Origin: Pirellulales bacterium
GTDB lineage: Bacteria > Planctomycetota > Planctomycetia > Pirellulales > JADZDJ01
Direction: 5' to 3'
Assembly: GCA_035656635.1 (NCBI GenBank)
Contig: DASRSD010000074.1
Coordinates: 1-33,504 of the forward strand
DNA: 33,504 bases
The translations under genes were made by a program, and so were the position numbers. Shown piece by piece: positions 18,052 through 26,221 of this stretch. A model generated the notes under the pieces. It searched no databases, was not told the origin of the DNA, and was given only the letters and a program-made list of their open reading frames with translations. The stretch's first letter is position 1. Every line of letters starts with the position of its first letter.

Positions 18052-18390
18052 CTGATCATCCCTCCGGCGGTGCGCAGTGGAAGCCTGTGGTGAAATTTCC
18101 TCGGTCTGCGGCCTTCCTTGCCCGCTTCGTCCCCAAATTCGATAAGTTTTGCCGCCGCGGTTGATTGCGTACCCGCGCAGCTTGGAACGACCGGGCAAAT
18201 TGTATCGCAGAATCGAGGCCAATGCACCCGCGGCCAGCTAAAAATCAGTTCGTCGCCGAAGTGAATTTCTTGGCCGCCGGCTGAGGCTGCACACCGACAA
18301 AACGGTTACCCGCCAGATTGCTGCAGGATGCGCTCTAGTTCGAACGCAATCGAAAAGAGTGCCCTTTCAACGCAGTGTTTTTCAACACCT

Positions 18391-18413
18391 GGCCGGGACC
18401 ACACATCCCGGCC
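18391..18413. repeat. Perfect hairpin GGCCGGGA/TCCCGGCC
   Basis: An eight-base perfect stem with a seven-base loop (CCACACA). The flanking GGCCTACGAGG resembles a repeat type I associate with planctomycete intergenic regions. No T-run follows, so a classical terminator is unlikely. Confidence 0.55.
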
Positions 18414-18456
18414 GGCCTACGAGGTTAGCTGACGGGCTAGGGCTTGAAAGTGCCCC

Positions 18457-18475
18457 GGTTTGCGCGATGCAAACC
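18457..18475. repeat. Perfect hairpin GGTTTGC-GCGAT-GCAAACC
   Basis: A seven-base perfect stem with a five-base loop, about 50 bp before the left end of the insertion sequence. No clear function; no T-run on either side. Confidence 0.45.
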
Positions 18476-18508
18476 TGCGCCCCGTGAAATCGGATTTTTG
18501 TTCTTTCT

Positions 18509-18518
18509 CCCTCTCCCC
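18509..18518. repeat. Left half of an interrupted CCCTCTCCC/GGGAGAGGG palindromic repeat
   Basis: CCCTCTCCCC lies just left of the insertion sequence, and its complement GGGAGAGGG (19499-19507) lies just right of it. The two halves would pair if the 970-bp element were removed, suggesting insertion into a pre-existing palindromic repeat. Confidence 0.5.
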
Positions 18519-18522
18519 GTGT

Positions 18523-18540
18523 GCAACATTATGCAATTGC
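18523..18540 (+). repeat. Left terminal inverted repeat of the insertion sequence
   Basis: An 18-bp perfect match to the reverse complement of 19475-19492. The core ATGCAATTGC is itself partly palindromic. Confidence 0.85.
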
Positions 18541-18622
18541 ATTCGATGCATTCAGGAGGGGAATTGATAAGCAGTTCGCGTTCATAATGGTCTTGTCTGT
18601 AACCCCTTACAGGAGACCGATC

Positions 18623-19486
18623 ATGGAACGCGAACTGTGGTTGTTACTGTATCACATGGCCTTGAGTTGCGACAAATTGACCAAAGCTCGGTATCGACCG
18701 GCAGTGATTGTGGGTGTCTACGGCGGGGCGGTCGTTCACGATCGGCCAGTGAGTTGGGCCTGCCAGCGGCGGAACTGGCCGGCAGCGTTGTTCGATGAAT
18801 CGTGTTTTTGTTTGCCTTCGCAATCGACGATGAGTCGACGCCTGCAGTCGGCCGACATTCAACAACTGCTGGACGAAGCCTCGTGGCGGCTGACCGAAGC
18901 CTGGGCGTTTTGTTGGGTCAAAATCATCGATGCCAAACCGCTGCCGATTGGCGGTTTCAGTAAAGATGGCGATGCCCGCTGGGGACGTGGCGTGAAAGCG
19001 TTGGCCAAAGGTTACAAGTTTTATGCGATTTGGGGCGCAGGACCGATGCCGTTGGTGTGGGGCTTGGCGGCCATGAATGTTAGCGAATCGGCGATGGCCC
19101 GACGGATGCTGGCGCTGTTGGAAGGCGGCGGTTATCTGTTGGGCGATTCGTTGTACGACAGTAACGCCTTGCATGTCTTGGCCAGTCAACAGGGTCATCA
19201 ATTGGTGGCGCCGCGGAAAAAGCCCGGCGCCGGTTTGGGCCACCGCCGGCACGAGCCCCAACGGCTGCGCGCCTTGGATTTGCTGCGCACACGGTTTGGA
19301 AAAGCGCTGTTTGAACATCGCGGTCATATCGAACGAAACTTGGGCTGGTTGACCAGTTGTAGTGGTGGCTTAGCTCCGCTGCCCGCCTGGGTTCGCCGTT
19401 TCCACCGAGTTCGCATGTGGGTGTATTTAAAATTGATCCTCAATGCTCTGCGCCGCATTCCTCCAACTACGCTGGCAATTGCATAA
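18623..19486 (+). CDS. DDE transposase (IS4/IS5-type)
   Basis: A 287-residue transposase. Candidate catalytic acids are Asp103 (KIIDAKPLPIGG), Asp175 (LLGDSLYDSNAL) and Glu237 (HRGHIERNLGWL), in the order and spacing expected of a DDE fold. The segment LVAPRKKPGAGLGHRRHEP between the second Asp and the Glu is basic, as in DNA-binding transposase cores. The N-terminal 100 residues probably bind the ends. The start ATG 18623 has GGAG nine bases upstream; an in-frame start at 18521 would lie at the tip of the element and is less likely. The last codons and the TAA stop are formed by the right inverted repeat. The gene looks intact, with no frameshift. The exact IS family cannot be settled by eye. 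Confidence 0.85.
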   Translation: MERELWLLLYHMALSCDKLTKARYRPAVIVGVYGGAVVHDRPVSWACQRRNWPAALFDESCFCLPSQSTMSRRLQSADIQQLLDEASWRLTEAWAFCWVKIIDAKPLPIGGFSKDGDARWGRGVKALAKGYKFYAIWGAGPMPLVWGLAAMNVSESAMARRMLALLEGGGYLLGDSLYDSNALHVLASQQGHQLVAPRKKPGAGLGHRRHEPQRLRALDLLRTRFGKALFEHRGHIERNLGWLTSCSGGLAPLPAWVRRFHRVRMWVYLKLILNALRRIPPTTLAIA

Positions 19487-19492
19487 TGTTGC
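19475..19492 (-). repeat. Right terminal inverted repeat of the insertion sequence
   Basis: Exact reverse complement of 18523-18540. It includes the transposase stop codon. Confidence 0.85.
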
Positions 19493-19520
19493 CCTTGCGG
19501 GAGAGGGCCGGGGTGAGGGG
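19493..19520. repeat. GGGAGAGGGCCGGGGTGAGGGG-type repeat flanking the insertion sequence
   Basis: The GC-rich segment just right of the element is the familiar dispersed repeat whose translation on the opposite strand gives PLTPALSR-like spurious peptides in many bacterial genomes. Its partner half lies left of the element at 18509-18518. Confidence 0.5.
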
Positions 19521-19874
19521 TTTTTCTCCCTCGCAACTGACTTCCAAAAACAATTTCGTTTGGGTCCCCCGTTGCCGCGTCTGGCGACGCAGCACTCGGC
19601 TACACGCCCCTATTATACTGAGTTTCAAGCACTCCCCTGCCGCCCCGTTCCCGATTGTGTCGCAACTCCAATGGGCCCTAGCAGATTCGCTTTTCTGATT
19701 TTCTGCGGCACGAGTTTCGCTTAGCGGCGCGATTTTCCACTCGTGGCTCAATTTGCTGCTGGGATTCAATGCTGCAGTTTGATATAGTGTACATAGGTAT
19801 AGTTTCCTATTTCGTTCCTGTTGCGGCCGAATGGCTGGTCGATGTCCGACCGAAGGAGTCCACAGTGCTTCTTT

Positions 19875-19906
19875 TGCTGGGGGCTCGGCGGCACTCGACC
19901 CCAGCA
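19875..19906. repeat. Hairpin with TGCTGGGG/CCCCAGCA arms
   Basis: An eight-base perfect stem with a 16-base GC-rich loop, in noncoding sequence. It may belong to another dispersed repeat family; no T-run follows. Confidence 0.45.
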
Positions 19907-19980
19907 CCTTGTTGTTTACAACCCCACGACAATCGTCCCGCACGTAATTCGGGTTGTCGCCTATTTGGAATAAAAATCGA

Positions 19981-20069
19981 TGTAGCGACGGCTGTCCCCA
20001 GCCGTTTTGTTCAAGGAAGTTGCGGGCGTCTGAGGACAGACGCCACTACATTTTCTAAATTAGGCGACG
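19981..20069. repeat. Dispersed palindromic repeat, copy 2 (with a variant right arm)
   Basis: The left arm is identical to copy 1 at 555-578, and the tail AAATTAGGCGACG is shared. The right arm (about 20022-20050) instead reads, as its complement, TGTAGTGGCGTCTGTCCTCA followed by GACG. This matches the left arm at 19 of 24 positions. The unit is therefore an imperfect palindrome built from two related arm types. Confidence 0.75.
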
Positions 20070-20280
20070 CCAACAATTACCGGAAATTGACATGCTTGAA
20101 CGTAAATGCAATCCGTTTTGTCACGCGTCATCCGGCGGCAGGCTGCAAAGTTGCAGTGCGCACAGCGCACGGCGGCCGACGAATCGACGCCGTTTTGTCT
20201 CGAAAATAAAAATCTGGGGTAAAACCAATTGTTGGGCAGCATCTCTCGGTCCGCGATGGTCGCCCCTGCTGCAGGCCGGC

Positions 20281-22476
20281 TCAAAAATCGAACTTATCGA
20301 TGTTCTCTTTATTGAAGGTGAACGGCACGCCGAGCATGACGTTGTCTCCCTTCACTTCCATGTTGCCCAAGCGGCCGGCAACCAGCGTGGTGTCGCCCGG
20401 CTTCAGCATGCCACCGGCGATGGCATTGGCGGTGTAGACCGTGAGATAGCCCAAATCCATGGTGTTCCACAGCACCACGGCGTCGGTAATGCCCTCGTGC
20501 ACGTACAGTTTGTTATCGTTGGGCAGGCCCAGGCCGATGACCTTCACGTCGCTGCGGCCCGATTGTTTGACCGCTTCGGCGGCGCCGGGCACAGCGGGCG
20601 AGCAAATCGCCATGATCAACCGCACGTCGGGGTAAGCATTCAAAATGGTATTGGTGTCGTCGAAGGCTTGTTTCTGCTTGTCGTCGCAGGGCAAGATGGT
20701 CGCCAATTTGACGTCAGGATATTTCTGGGCCCGGCGTTCTTCAATGTACTTTTGCCACTCGATCATGTTGGCCGCGGTGAGCGATGCGGTAATGATGGCG
20801 AATTCCCCCTTGCCGCCCAAAAGGCGGCCGGCATGGTCCATCAGCGTGTAGCCAATGCCTTGCGGCGTGGCCTGATTAACGAAGAACTCGCGGGCGGTAG
20901 GCTCCGCATCGGCGTCGAACGTAATCACTTTGATGCCGTGCTGCTGGGCTTTGCGGAGCACGTCGGAAATGGCGGCGCGGTTTTCCACCGCCACGGCAAT
21001 CACATCGACGCCGCGGGTGATCCACGTATCAACAATTTCGCTTTGCTTGGCCGGGTCGGGATCGGTGGGCCCGTCCCACAGCAAATTGATGTTCAGTTCG
21101 TTGGCTGCTTCATCCGCGCCTTTTTTACAAGCGATGAAGTACGCGTTCCCTTTGCTCTTGGGCATCATGGCCACGGTCAGTTTTTTGCCGTGGATTTGGC
21201 TGGCGTAATTCGCGGTTGTGGTTTGAGCCGCCGCAGTGGCGTGATTGCTGGAATCATTCGGGTTGGCGGCGGGAGCGATGGCGTGGTCGCCCGAGGGCGT
21301 GTTCGCGGCCGTGCCGCTGGAAGTGTGTTCCATTGCCGGCGGATGCTCCACCAAATCGCGCACCAGCAACCAATTGCTGGCGGCGACAATCGCGGCGCCG
21401 ATCAAAATCACCAAGCACAACATGGCCACTTGCGAATTCTTCACTTCAAACTCCTCGCTGGCAAAAGAGATAGATTTTGCGCCGCGGCTTCCCCGAGTGC
21501 TCAGCCGCTCCATGCTTATCGTGACCAACAACAGCCCGCCCATCAAGATGCCCGCCAACTCTGCCGGCTGATCGGCCAATCGCAGGCCGTTTTCCAACAC
21601 GGTAATGGCGAACAGGCCCAGCACCGTTCCTTGAATGGTGCCCCGGCCGCCGAAAATGGAAGTGCCCCCCAAAACCACAGCGGTGATGGCCTTCAATTCG
21701 TAGCCGGTGCCGGCGTCGGCTTTGGCCTGCCCCAGGTGGGAGACGTAAATGATCGCCGCCAGGCTGGCCGTGATTCCCGACAGTATATACACGAGGTTCA
21801 GTCTTCGCCGGATCGGAATGCCGGCGTGCAGCGCGCCCTCTGCGGAAAACCCGATGGCGTACAGGCCGCGGCCAATCGTGCTGCGCTGCAGGAGCATCCA
21901 AAAGCAAATTGCCACGGCGATGAAAATCGGCAACTGCGTGGGAATTTTATCGAACGAGTAGCCCTGCCCCAAAAACAAAAAGCTGCTGGAAAAGCCAGTG
22001 AAATTATCGACGCTGTGAGTCAGGCCTTCGGCCAACCCGCGAAACAGCGAGTACGTGCCCAGCGTAACAATCAGCGGCGGCAAGCGCAGCCGCGTAATGA
22101 GCAGCGCGTTCAAGCTGCCGGCAATTGCGCCAACTCCCAATGCTCCCACGGCCGCCAGCGGAATGGACCAATGCGCATCGCGCCACAACATACCGAACAA
22201 CACGGCTGATAAACCCATGAGCGAACCAACCGAAAGATCGATGCCGCCGGTGATGATGACGGGCGTCATGGCTACGGCCAACAGCCCGATTTCGGCGCAC
22301 AACCGCGTGACCTCGAAGGCGTTGCCCCAGGTCATAAAGTTGGTGCCAATGGCGCAGAAAATGGCGATTTCCGCCGCCAGTACGGCGGCCAGCACAATTT
22401 CGTGCGTGATGCGGAAGCGGCGGTTCAAGGCCGCTTCGCTGATCGCGCCGTTAGGCGGCGACAGTTCCGAGGCCAT
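20281..22476 (-). CDS. Rhamnose ABC transporter permease (RhaQ-like) fused to rhamnose-binding protein (RhaS-like)
   Basis: A 731-residue fusion. Residues about 15-340 are a CUT2-family sugar permease with the signatures ITGGIDLSVGSLMGLSAV and GGTSIFGGRGTIQGTVLG. An extra hydrophobic helix (about 350-372, VAMLCLVILIGAAIVAASNW) then carries the chain across the membrane. An Ala/Thr/Ser/Asn-rich linker (about 380-430) leads into a periplasmic-binding domain (about 430-731) of the RhaS type: LTVAMMPKSKGNAYFIACKK, GVDVIAVAVENRA, VIGLGLPND and DAVVLWNTMDLGYL. In Rhizobium these are separate proteins. The frame runs through without stop or frameshift. The start ATG 22476 has GGAG seven bases upstream and overlaps the end of rhaP by 26 bp. 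It is last in the operon. Rhamnose specificity is inferred from the RhaS likeness and the adjacent isomerase. Confidence 0.88.
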   Translation of the reverse strand: MASELSPPNGAISEAALNRRFRITHEIVLAAVLAAEIAIFCAIGTNFMTWGNAFEVTRLCAEIGLLAVAMTPVIITGGIDLSVGSLMGLSAVLFGMLWRDAHWSIPLAAVGALGVGAIAGSLNALLITRLRLPPLIVTLGTYSLFRGLAEGLTHSVDNFTGFSSSFLFLGQGYSFDKIPTQLPIFIAVAICFWMLLQRSTIGRGLYAIGFSAEGALHAGIPIRRRLNLVYILSGITASLAAIIYVSHLGQAKADAGTGYELKAITAVVLGGTSIFGGRGTIQGTVLGLFAITVLENGLRLADQPAELAGILMGGLLLVTISMERLSTRGSRGAKSISFASEEFEVKNSQVAMLCLVILIGAAIVAASNWLLVRDLVEHPPAMEHTSSGTAANTPSGDHAIAPAANPNDSSNHATAAAQTTTANYASQIHGKKLTVAMMPKSKGNAYFIACKKGADEAANELNINLLWDGPTDPDPAKQSEIVDTWITRGVDVIAVAVENRAAISDVLRKAQQHGIKVITFDADAEPTAREFFVNQATPQGIGYTLMDHAGRLLGGKGEFAIITASLTAANMIEWQKYIEERRAQKYPDVKLATILPCDDKQKQAFDDTNTILNAYPDVRLIMAICSPAVPGAAEAVKQSGRSDVKVIGLGLPNDNKLYVHEGITDAVVLWNTMDLGYLTVYTANAIAGGMLKPGDTTLVAGRLGNMEVKGDNVMLGVPFTFNKENIDKFDF

Positions 22477-23404
22477 GGCGTCTCCGTTTGAAATTAAACG
22501 CATCGGACGCGACGGCAATCAAAATGATCGCGCCCTCGAACACTTTTTCCCACGAGGAATCGATTTTGAAAAACACCAATGCCGGTTCGATGGTCGACAA
22601 CAGCGCCACGCCGAACAACACGCCGATCAGCGTGCCCCGGCCTCCGGAAACGGCCACGCCCCCCACGACCACCGCGGCAATGACTTCCAGTTCCAATCCT
22701 TTGCCGGCCGTCGGATCGACCTGCGGCAACTGCACCACTTCCAAAACCGAGGCCAACCCGGTGAGCGCGCCCATCAACACAAACACGCTGAACACGACGC
22801 GCTTCGGCCGCACGCCTACCAAAAATGCGTTTTCCGGCTCCGAGCCCGTGGCATACACTGCCCTGCCCGCAGCCACATACCGCAAGCCCCAAGCGAAAAT
22901 CAAAAACATGGCTGCCGCCACGCCGACGACAATTTCCTGCCCCACGGTTTGACTTTGTCCGAACCATTGAAATGCATTGGGCAGGCCGCGCACAAACTCT
23001 CCTTGCCGCCACCAACTCAGGCTGTCGCCAAAGATGAACCAGGTGGCCAGCGTGACCACAATCGAAGGAAGGCCCAACACGGCGACGAAAAAACCGTTCA
23101 GAGAACCCATCGCCGCGCCTGCCAACATGGCACCGATGGCGGCCAGCGGCATCGGTAGCCCGGCTTTGGCCAACAACCCCGTAACGACGCCGCAAATCGA
23201 AAGCTGCGCGCCGATGGAAATATCGATGTGCCGCGCCAGGATGACCAGCGTCATGCCGACCGCCGCTACCAGCACCGGTGAGCTTTTCACCACCTGGTTG
23301 CGAAGTTCGGACCCCTGATAAAACGCCGGCGCCTTCCAGGCCAAGATGCCGAGCAACACGGCATAGGCCAGCGCCACCGAAAGTTCGCGTTTGAATTGTC
23401 CCAT
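22451..23404 (-). CDS. rhaP: Rhamnose ABC transporter permease RhaP
   Basis: A 317-residue membrane protein of the CUT2 sugar permease family, with about eight to ten hydrophobic helices. Diagnostic segments are ILARHIDISIGAQLSICGVV and VVGGVAVSGGRGTLIGVLFG, the second being the EAA-like coupling region shared with RbsC-type permeases. It would form a heterodimer with the permease half of the downstream fusion, energised by the RhaT ATPase. ATG 23404 was chosen; an in-frame TTG four codons upstream is possible, and neither has a clear ribosome-binding site. The gene begins 21 bp after the ATPase stop and overlaps the fusion gene by 26 bp, so all are in one operon. The assignment as RhaP rather than RhaQ rests on gene order and is less sure than the family. 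Confidence 0.88.
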   Translation of the reverse strand: MGQFKRELSVALAYAVLLGILAWKAPAFYQGSELRNQVVKSSPVLVAAVGMTLVILARHIDISIGAQLSICGVVTGLLAKAGLPMPLAAIGAMLAGAAMGSLNGFFVAVLGLPSIVVTLATWFIFGDSLSWWRQGEFVRGLPNAFQWFGQSQTVGQEIVVGVAAAMFLIFAWGLRYVAAGRAVYATGSEPENAFLVGVRPKRVVFSVFVLMGALTGLASVLEVVQLPQVDPTAGKGLELEVIAAVVVGGVAVSGGRGTLIGVLFGVALLSTIEPALVFFKIDSSWEKVFEGAIILIAVASDAFNFKRRRHGLGTVAA

Positions 23405-23425
23405 GATCGATTTCAAATTCTTGTG

Positions 23426-24931
23426 CTATTGAACCGCAGTTTCAATATGGCCCAGCGCCAAAGCCAAAACTTTTTCTTGAGTGGCGTCGCTTCGATCCAA
23501 GTTGCCCGTGACCGTGCCACCGTGCATTACGACAATCCGATCGCTCATGCCGAGAATTTCCGGCAATTCGGAGGAGATCATCAATATCGCCATGCCGCGG
23601 GCGGCTAATTCGCCCATCAGGCGGTGGATTTCGGCCTTGGCTCCCACGTCGATGCCTTGTGTCGGTTCGTCCAAAATCAGAAGTTTCGGTTGTGTAGCCA
23701 GCCAGCGCGAGATGGAAACTTTTTGCTGATTTCCACCGGACAGGTCACCGACGGGCGTATCGAGCGAAGCCGTTTTAACCGACAGCCGCTGAACGTAATC
23801 GGCCGCCAGTCTGCGTTCTTGGCGAAAGTTCATCCAGCCGTGCGATGACACCCGGTTAAGCACCGCCAACGTGGCATTGGTGGCCACCGGCATTTCCAAA
23901 ATCACGCCATGCCGACGCCGATCTTCCGGCACGTAGGCAATTCCCAATTGAACCGCGCGGGCCGGGCTGTGGATGGCCAGTGGTTTGCCGCGCCACAAAA
24001 TTTCGCCTTCGTCAGCCGGCGTAAGCCCAAACAGCGTGCGCGCCAATTCGGTGCGTCCTGCGCCGACCAACCCAGCCAGCCCCAAAATCTCGCTCGTGCG
24101 AATTTGTAAGCTGACCCCCTGCACGCCCGATTCTCGGCAGCCAAGATTGCGCAACTCCAGCAGCGTTTCGCCCAGCGGCACGGTTTGCTTTGGGAAAATT
24201 GCGGTCACTTCGCGGCCGACCATCAGGCGAATGAGCTCGGCGCGGTCGACATCGGCCATGGGCCGCGTGGCAATCGAACATCCATCGCGCAGCACTGTTA
24301 CCCGATCGGCAATTTGATGCAGTTCTTCCAGCCGATGCGAAATGTACACAATGCCCACGCCTTGGGTGCGCAAATCGCGAATCACTTGCAGCAAGCGATC
24401 CACTTCGCGATCGGAAAGCGAAGCCGTGGGCTCATCGAGAATAAGGATGCGTGCATTCGCGCCCAGCGCGCGGGCAATTTCGACCAGTTGCTGCTCGGGC
24501 ATCGAAAGCGTATGAACTTGTGCATCGGGCGAAATGTTAGCCCCCACGCGGCTCAGCAATTCCCGGGCGCGTTTCCGCCGCGATTTCCACCGCACGGTCC
24601 GCCAGGCGCCGCGTTCTTCCAGGCCCAGCGCAATGTTTTCGGCGACCGTCAAATCGGGCAGCAGCGCCGGCCGCTGATAGATAACCGCAATGCCCAAGGC
24701 CCGTGAAATGACCGGATCGTTGGCGTTGATTACTTGGTCAGCAATTTGCAGCGTACCGGAATCGGGCTGATGCGCGCCGCTGACGATTTTAATGAGCGTC
24801 GATTTTCCCGCTCCGTTTTCGCCAACCAGGGCATGCACTTCGCCGGGCCGCAGCTCAAACGAAACACCTTTCAGCGCATGCACGCCGGCGAACGATTTGC
24901 GAATGTTTTCAAGCTTGAGCAGCGTGTTCAA
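23426..24931 (-). CDS. rhaT: Rhamnose ABC transporter ATP-binding protein RhaT (double cassette)
   Basis: A 501-residue ATPase with two ABC cassettes in tandem, as in the RbsA/MglA/RhaT class of sugar importers. The first cassette has Walker A GENGAGKST (37-45), signature LSMPEQQLVEIARAL, and Walker B ILILDEPTASLS. The second has a degenerate Walker A (GLAGLVGAGRTELART), signature LSGGNQQKVSISRWL and Walker B LLILDEPTQGIDVGAK. It powers uptake through the two permeases encoded just downstream. The ATG start at 24931 lies 9 bp after the rhaA stop, consistent with one transcript. The rhamnose substrate is inferred from the adjacent isomerase and RhaS-like domain; the fold alone cannot separate ribose, rhamnose or autoinducer-2 importers. 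This RhaT is the Rhizobium ABC ATPase, not the E. coli proton symporter of the same name. Confidence 0.9.
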   Translation of the reverse strand: MNTLLKLENIRKSFAGVHALKGVSFELRPGEVHALVGENGAGKSTLIKIVSGAHQPDSGTLQIADQVINANDPVISRALGIAVIYQRPALLPDLTVAENIALGLEERGAWRTVRWKSRRKRARELLSRVGANISPDAQVHTLSMPEQQLVEIARALGANARILILDEPTASLSDREVDRLLQVIRDLRTQGVGIVYISHRLEELHQIADRVTVLRDGCSIATRPMADVDRAELIRLMVGREVTAIFPKQTVPLGETLLELRNLGCRESGVQGVSLQIRTSEILGLAGLVGAGRTELARTLFGLTPADEGEILWRGKPLAIHSPARAVQLGIAYVPEDRRRHGVILEMPVATNATLAVLNRVSSHGWMNFRQERRLAADYVQRLSVKTASLDTPVGDLSGGNQQKVSISRWLATQPKLLILDEPTQGIDVGAKAEIHRLMGELAARGMAILMISSELPEILGMSDRIVVMHGGTVTGNLDRSDATQEKVLALALGHIETAVQ

Positions 24932-24940
24932 CGAGAACCC

Positions 24941-26221
24941 CTAGCTGCGTTTAACCAAAACGGTGTGTTCGTAACCGCGGATTTCATTCACCCAGGACTG
25001 CTCCGAAGGCACATTTTGCTGTCGGCAGTAATAATCCCACACGGCGCCGGCAGGAAGCGATTTCAATTCTTCCAACATGGCCAACCGTCCAGTGTAATCG
25101 CCAGCAGCTTCCATTTCACGTAGCTTTTTAATGGGTTCCAGAAGTGCGGCCAACAGCGCTTTGAGCATCGCCCGCGTGCCGATGACCCAAGCGGCCACGC
25201 GGTTAATGCTGGCGTCGAAATAATCCAAGCCAATATGCGTGCGGCCCAAGTAATCGCCGCGCACCAGTTCTTGGGCAATCGCGTACAAATCGTCGGTTTG
25301 CGTGACAACGTGATCGCTGTCCCAGCGGACGCCGCGGCTAACGTGCAACAGAATTCGATCCAGCCATTGCAGTACGGCGGAAATTTTATCAGCCAGCGAT
25401 TCGGTCGGATGGTAATGGCCGGCGTCCAAACAAACCAGCTTGCGACGCGACACGGCATAGCCCAAGTAAAATTCATGCGAACCGACGACGTAACTTTCCG
25501 AGCCGATGCCAAATAGCTTGCCCTCGACGGCATCGAGATTGTGCTGCGGATCCAGCGGCTCGGCGAAAATGGCATCCAGCGATTCGGTCAGCCGGCGGCG
25601 CGGCGAACTGCGATCGACGGGCATGTCTTTGAAGCCGTCGGGAATCCAGACGTTGGTGACGCAGGGCGAACCGAGCGCTTTGCCCATCGCAGCGCCAATT
25701 CGGCGGCAAGCGATGCCATGCTCGATCCAATACCGGCGAATGCCGGCATCGGCGTGCGCCAGCGTGAAGCCGTCGGCAGCTTTCGGGTGGGCAAAAAATG
25801 TGGGATTAAAGTCCATTCCCAGGCGGCGGTTGCGGGCCCACTCGATCCAGCTTTGAAAATGCTTCGGCTCCAATTGATTTCGTTCCACGCGCCGGCCGCC
25901 TGTATTGGCCGGATCGACGTAACAGGCGTGCAAATTGATGCGGTGCCGGCCGGGAATCAACGACGTAGCCTTTTCAAAGTCGGCCCGCAATTCTTGCGGC
26001 GTGCGTGCGCGGCCGACATAATTGCCGGTGACCGCCAAACCGCCACCCAATTCGCTGCCCGTGTTTTCGAATCCGCCGACATCGTCCCCCTGCCAACAGT
26101 GAAGCGAAATGGCAATGCCCGCTAGTCGAGACAAGGCACTGTCCACGTCCACGCCCAGTTCGGCGTATTGCTCTTTGGCAAGTTGGAAGGCTTGCACGAT
26201 TCGACGCTCAGAATCCGCCAC
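24941..26221 (-). CDS. rhaA: L-rhamnose isomerase
   Basis: A 426-residue enzyme converting L-rhamnose to L-rhamnulose, close in sequence and length to E. coli RhaA (419 residues). Long conserved stretches include [54 protein letters not shown] and [20 protein letters not shown]. The metal-binding residues are expected in [22 protein letters not shown] and [14 protein letters not shown], and all are present. GTG at 26221 was chosen because AGGAG stands six bases upstream; an earlier in-frame GTG at 26245 would add eight residues but lacks one. It is the first gene of the operon, and the transport genes follow within 9 bp. Rhamnulokinase and rhamnulose-phosphate aldolase genes are not in the window. 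Confidence 0.97.
   Translation of the reverse strand: MADSERRIVQAFQLAKEQYAELGVDVDSALSRLAGIAISLHCWQGDDVGGFENTGSELGGGLAVTGNYVGRARTPQELRADFEKATSLIPGRHRINLHACYVDPANTGGRRVERNQLEPKHFQSWIEWARNRRLGMDFNPTFFAHPKAADGFTLAHADAGIRRYWIEHGIACRRIGAAMGKALGSPCVTNVWIPDGFKDMPVDRSSPRRRLTESLDAIFAEPLDPQHNLDAVEGKLFGIGSESYVVGSHEFYLGYAVSRRKLVCLDAGHYHPTESLADKISAVLQWLDRILLHVSRGVRWDSDHVVTQTDDLYAIAQELVRGDYLGRTHIGLDYFDASINRVAAWVIGTRAMLKALLAALLEPIKKLREMEAAGDYTGRLAMLEELKSLPAGAVWDYYCRQQNVPSEQSWVNEIRGYEHTVLVKRS

Larger units (their letters stand above)
18052..18522. other. Hairpin-rich intergenic stretch without a gene
   Basis: No convincing coding region. It holds the upstream region of the SPFH gene (a possible -10, TACAAT on the minus strand at 18204-18199, without a good -35), two perfect hairpins (18391-18413 and 18457-18475), and half of an interrupted CCCTCTCCC palindrome at the edge of the insertion sequence. 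Confidence 0.6.
18523..19492 (+). mobile_element. Complete insertion sequence, about 970 bp, with 18-bp perfect terminal inverted repeats
   Basis: The ends are GCAACATTATGCAATTGC (18523-18540) and its exact reverse complement (19475-19492). One transposase gene fills the element, and its stop codon lies inside the right inverted repeat. No convincing target-site duplication flanks it: GTGT is on the left and CCTT on the right. Intact ends and an intact gene suggest a recent or still active copy. The element appears to sit inside a CCCTCTCCC-type palindromic repeat. The family is IS4/IS5-like by transposase type, which is uncertain. Confidence 0.85.
19521..20280. other. Intergenic repeat mosaic without a gene
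   Basis: No coding region that I can support. It holds a small hairpin GCGTC-TGGC-GACGC (19577-19590), a longer hairpin with TGCTGGGG/CCCCAGCA arms (19875-19882 and 19899-19906), and copy 2 of the palindromic repeat (19981-20069). Open frames here are short and have no family features. It lies downstream of the rhamnose operon. Confidence 0.6.

Noticed and set aside
19467-19943. Minus-strand open frame next to the insertion sequence
   Set aside because: It contains the PLTPALSR-type peptide, a known product of translating a dispersed repeat, and no domain; treated as noncoding.
20092-22209. Long open frame (about 705 codons) on the plus strand opposite the permease-binding protein fusion
   Set aside because: It is rich in His, Gln, Arg and Gly with no family motif, and lies wholly antisense to a gene with clear conserved domains. 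Codon bias in GC-rich genes commonly leaves such shadow frames.
22055-23158. Open frame of about 367 codons opposite the permease genes
   Set aside because: Antisense to well-conserved permease signatures, with no family features of its own.
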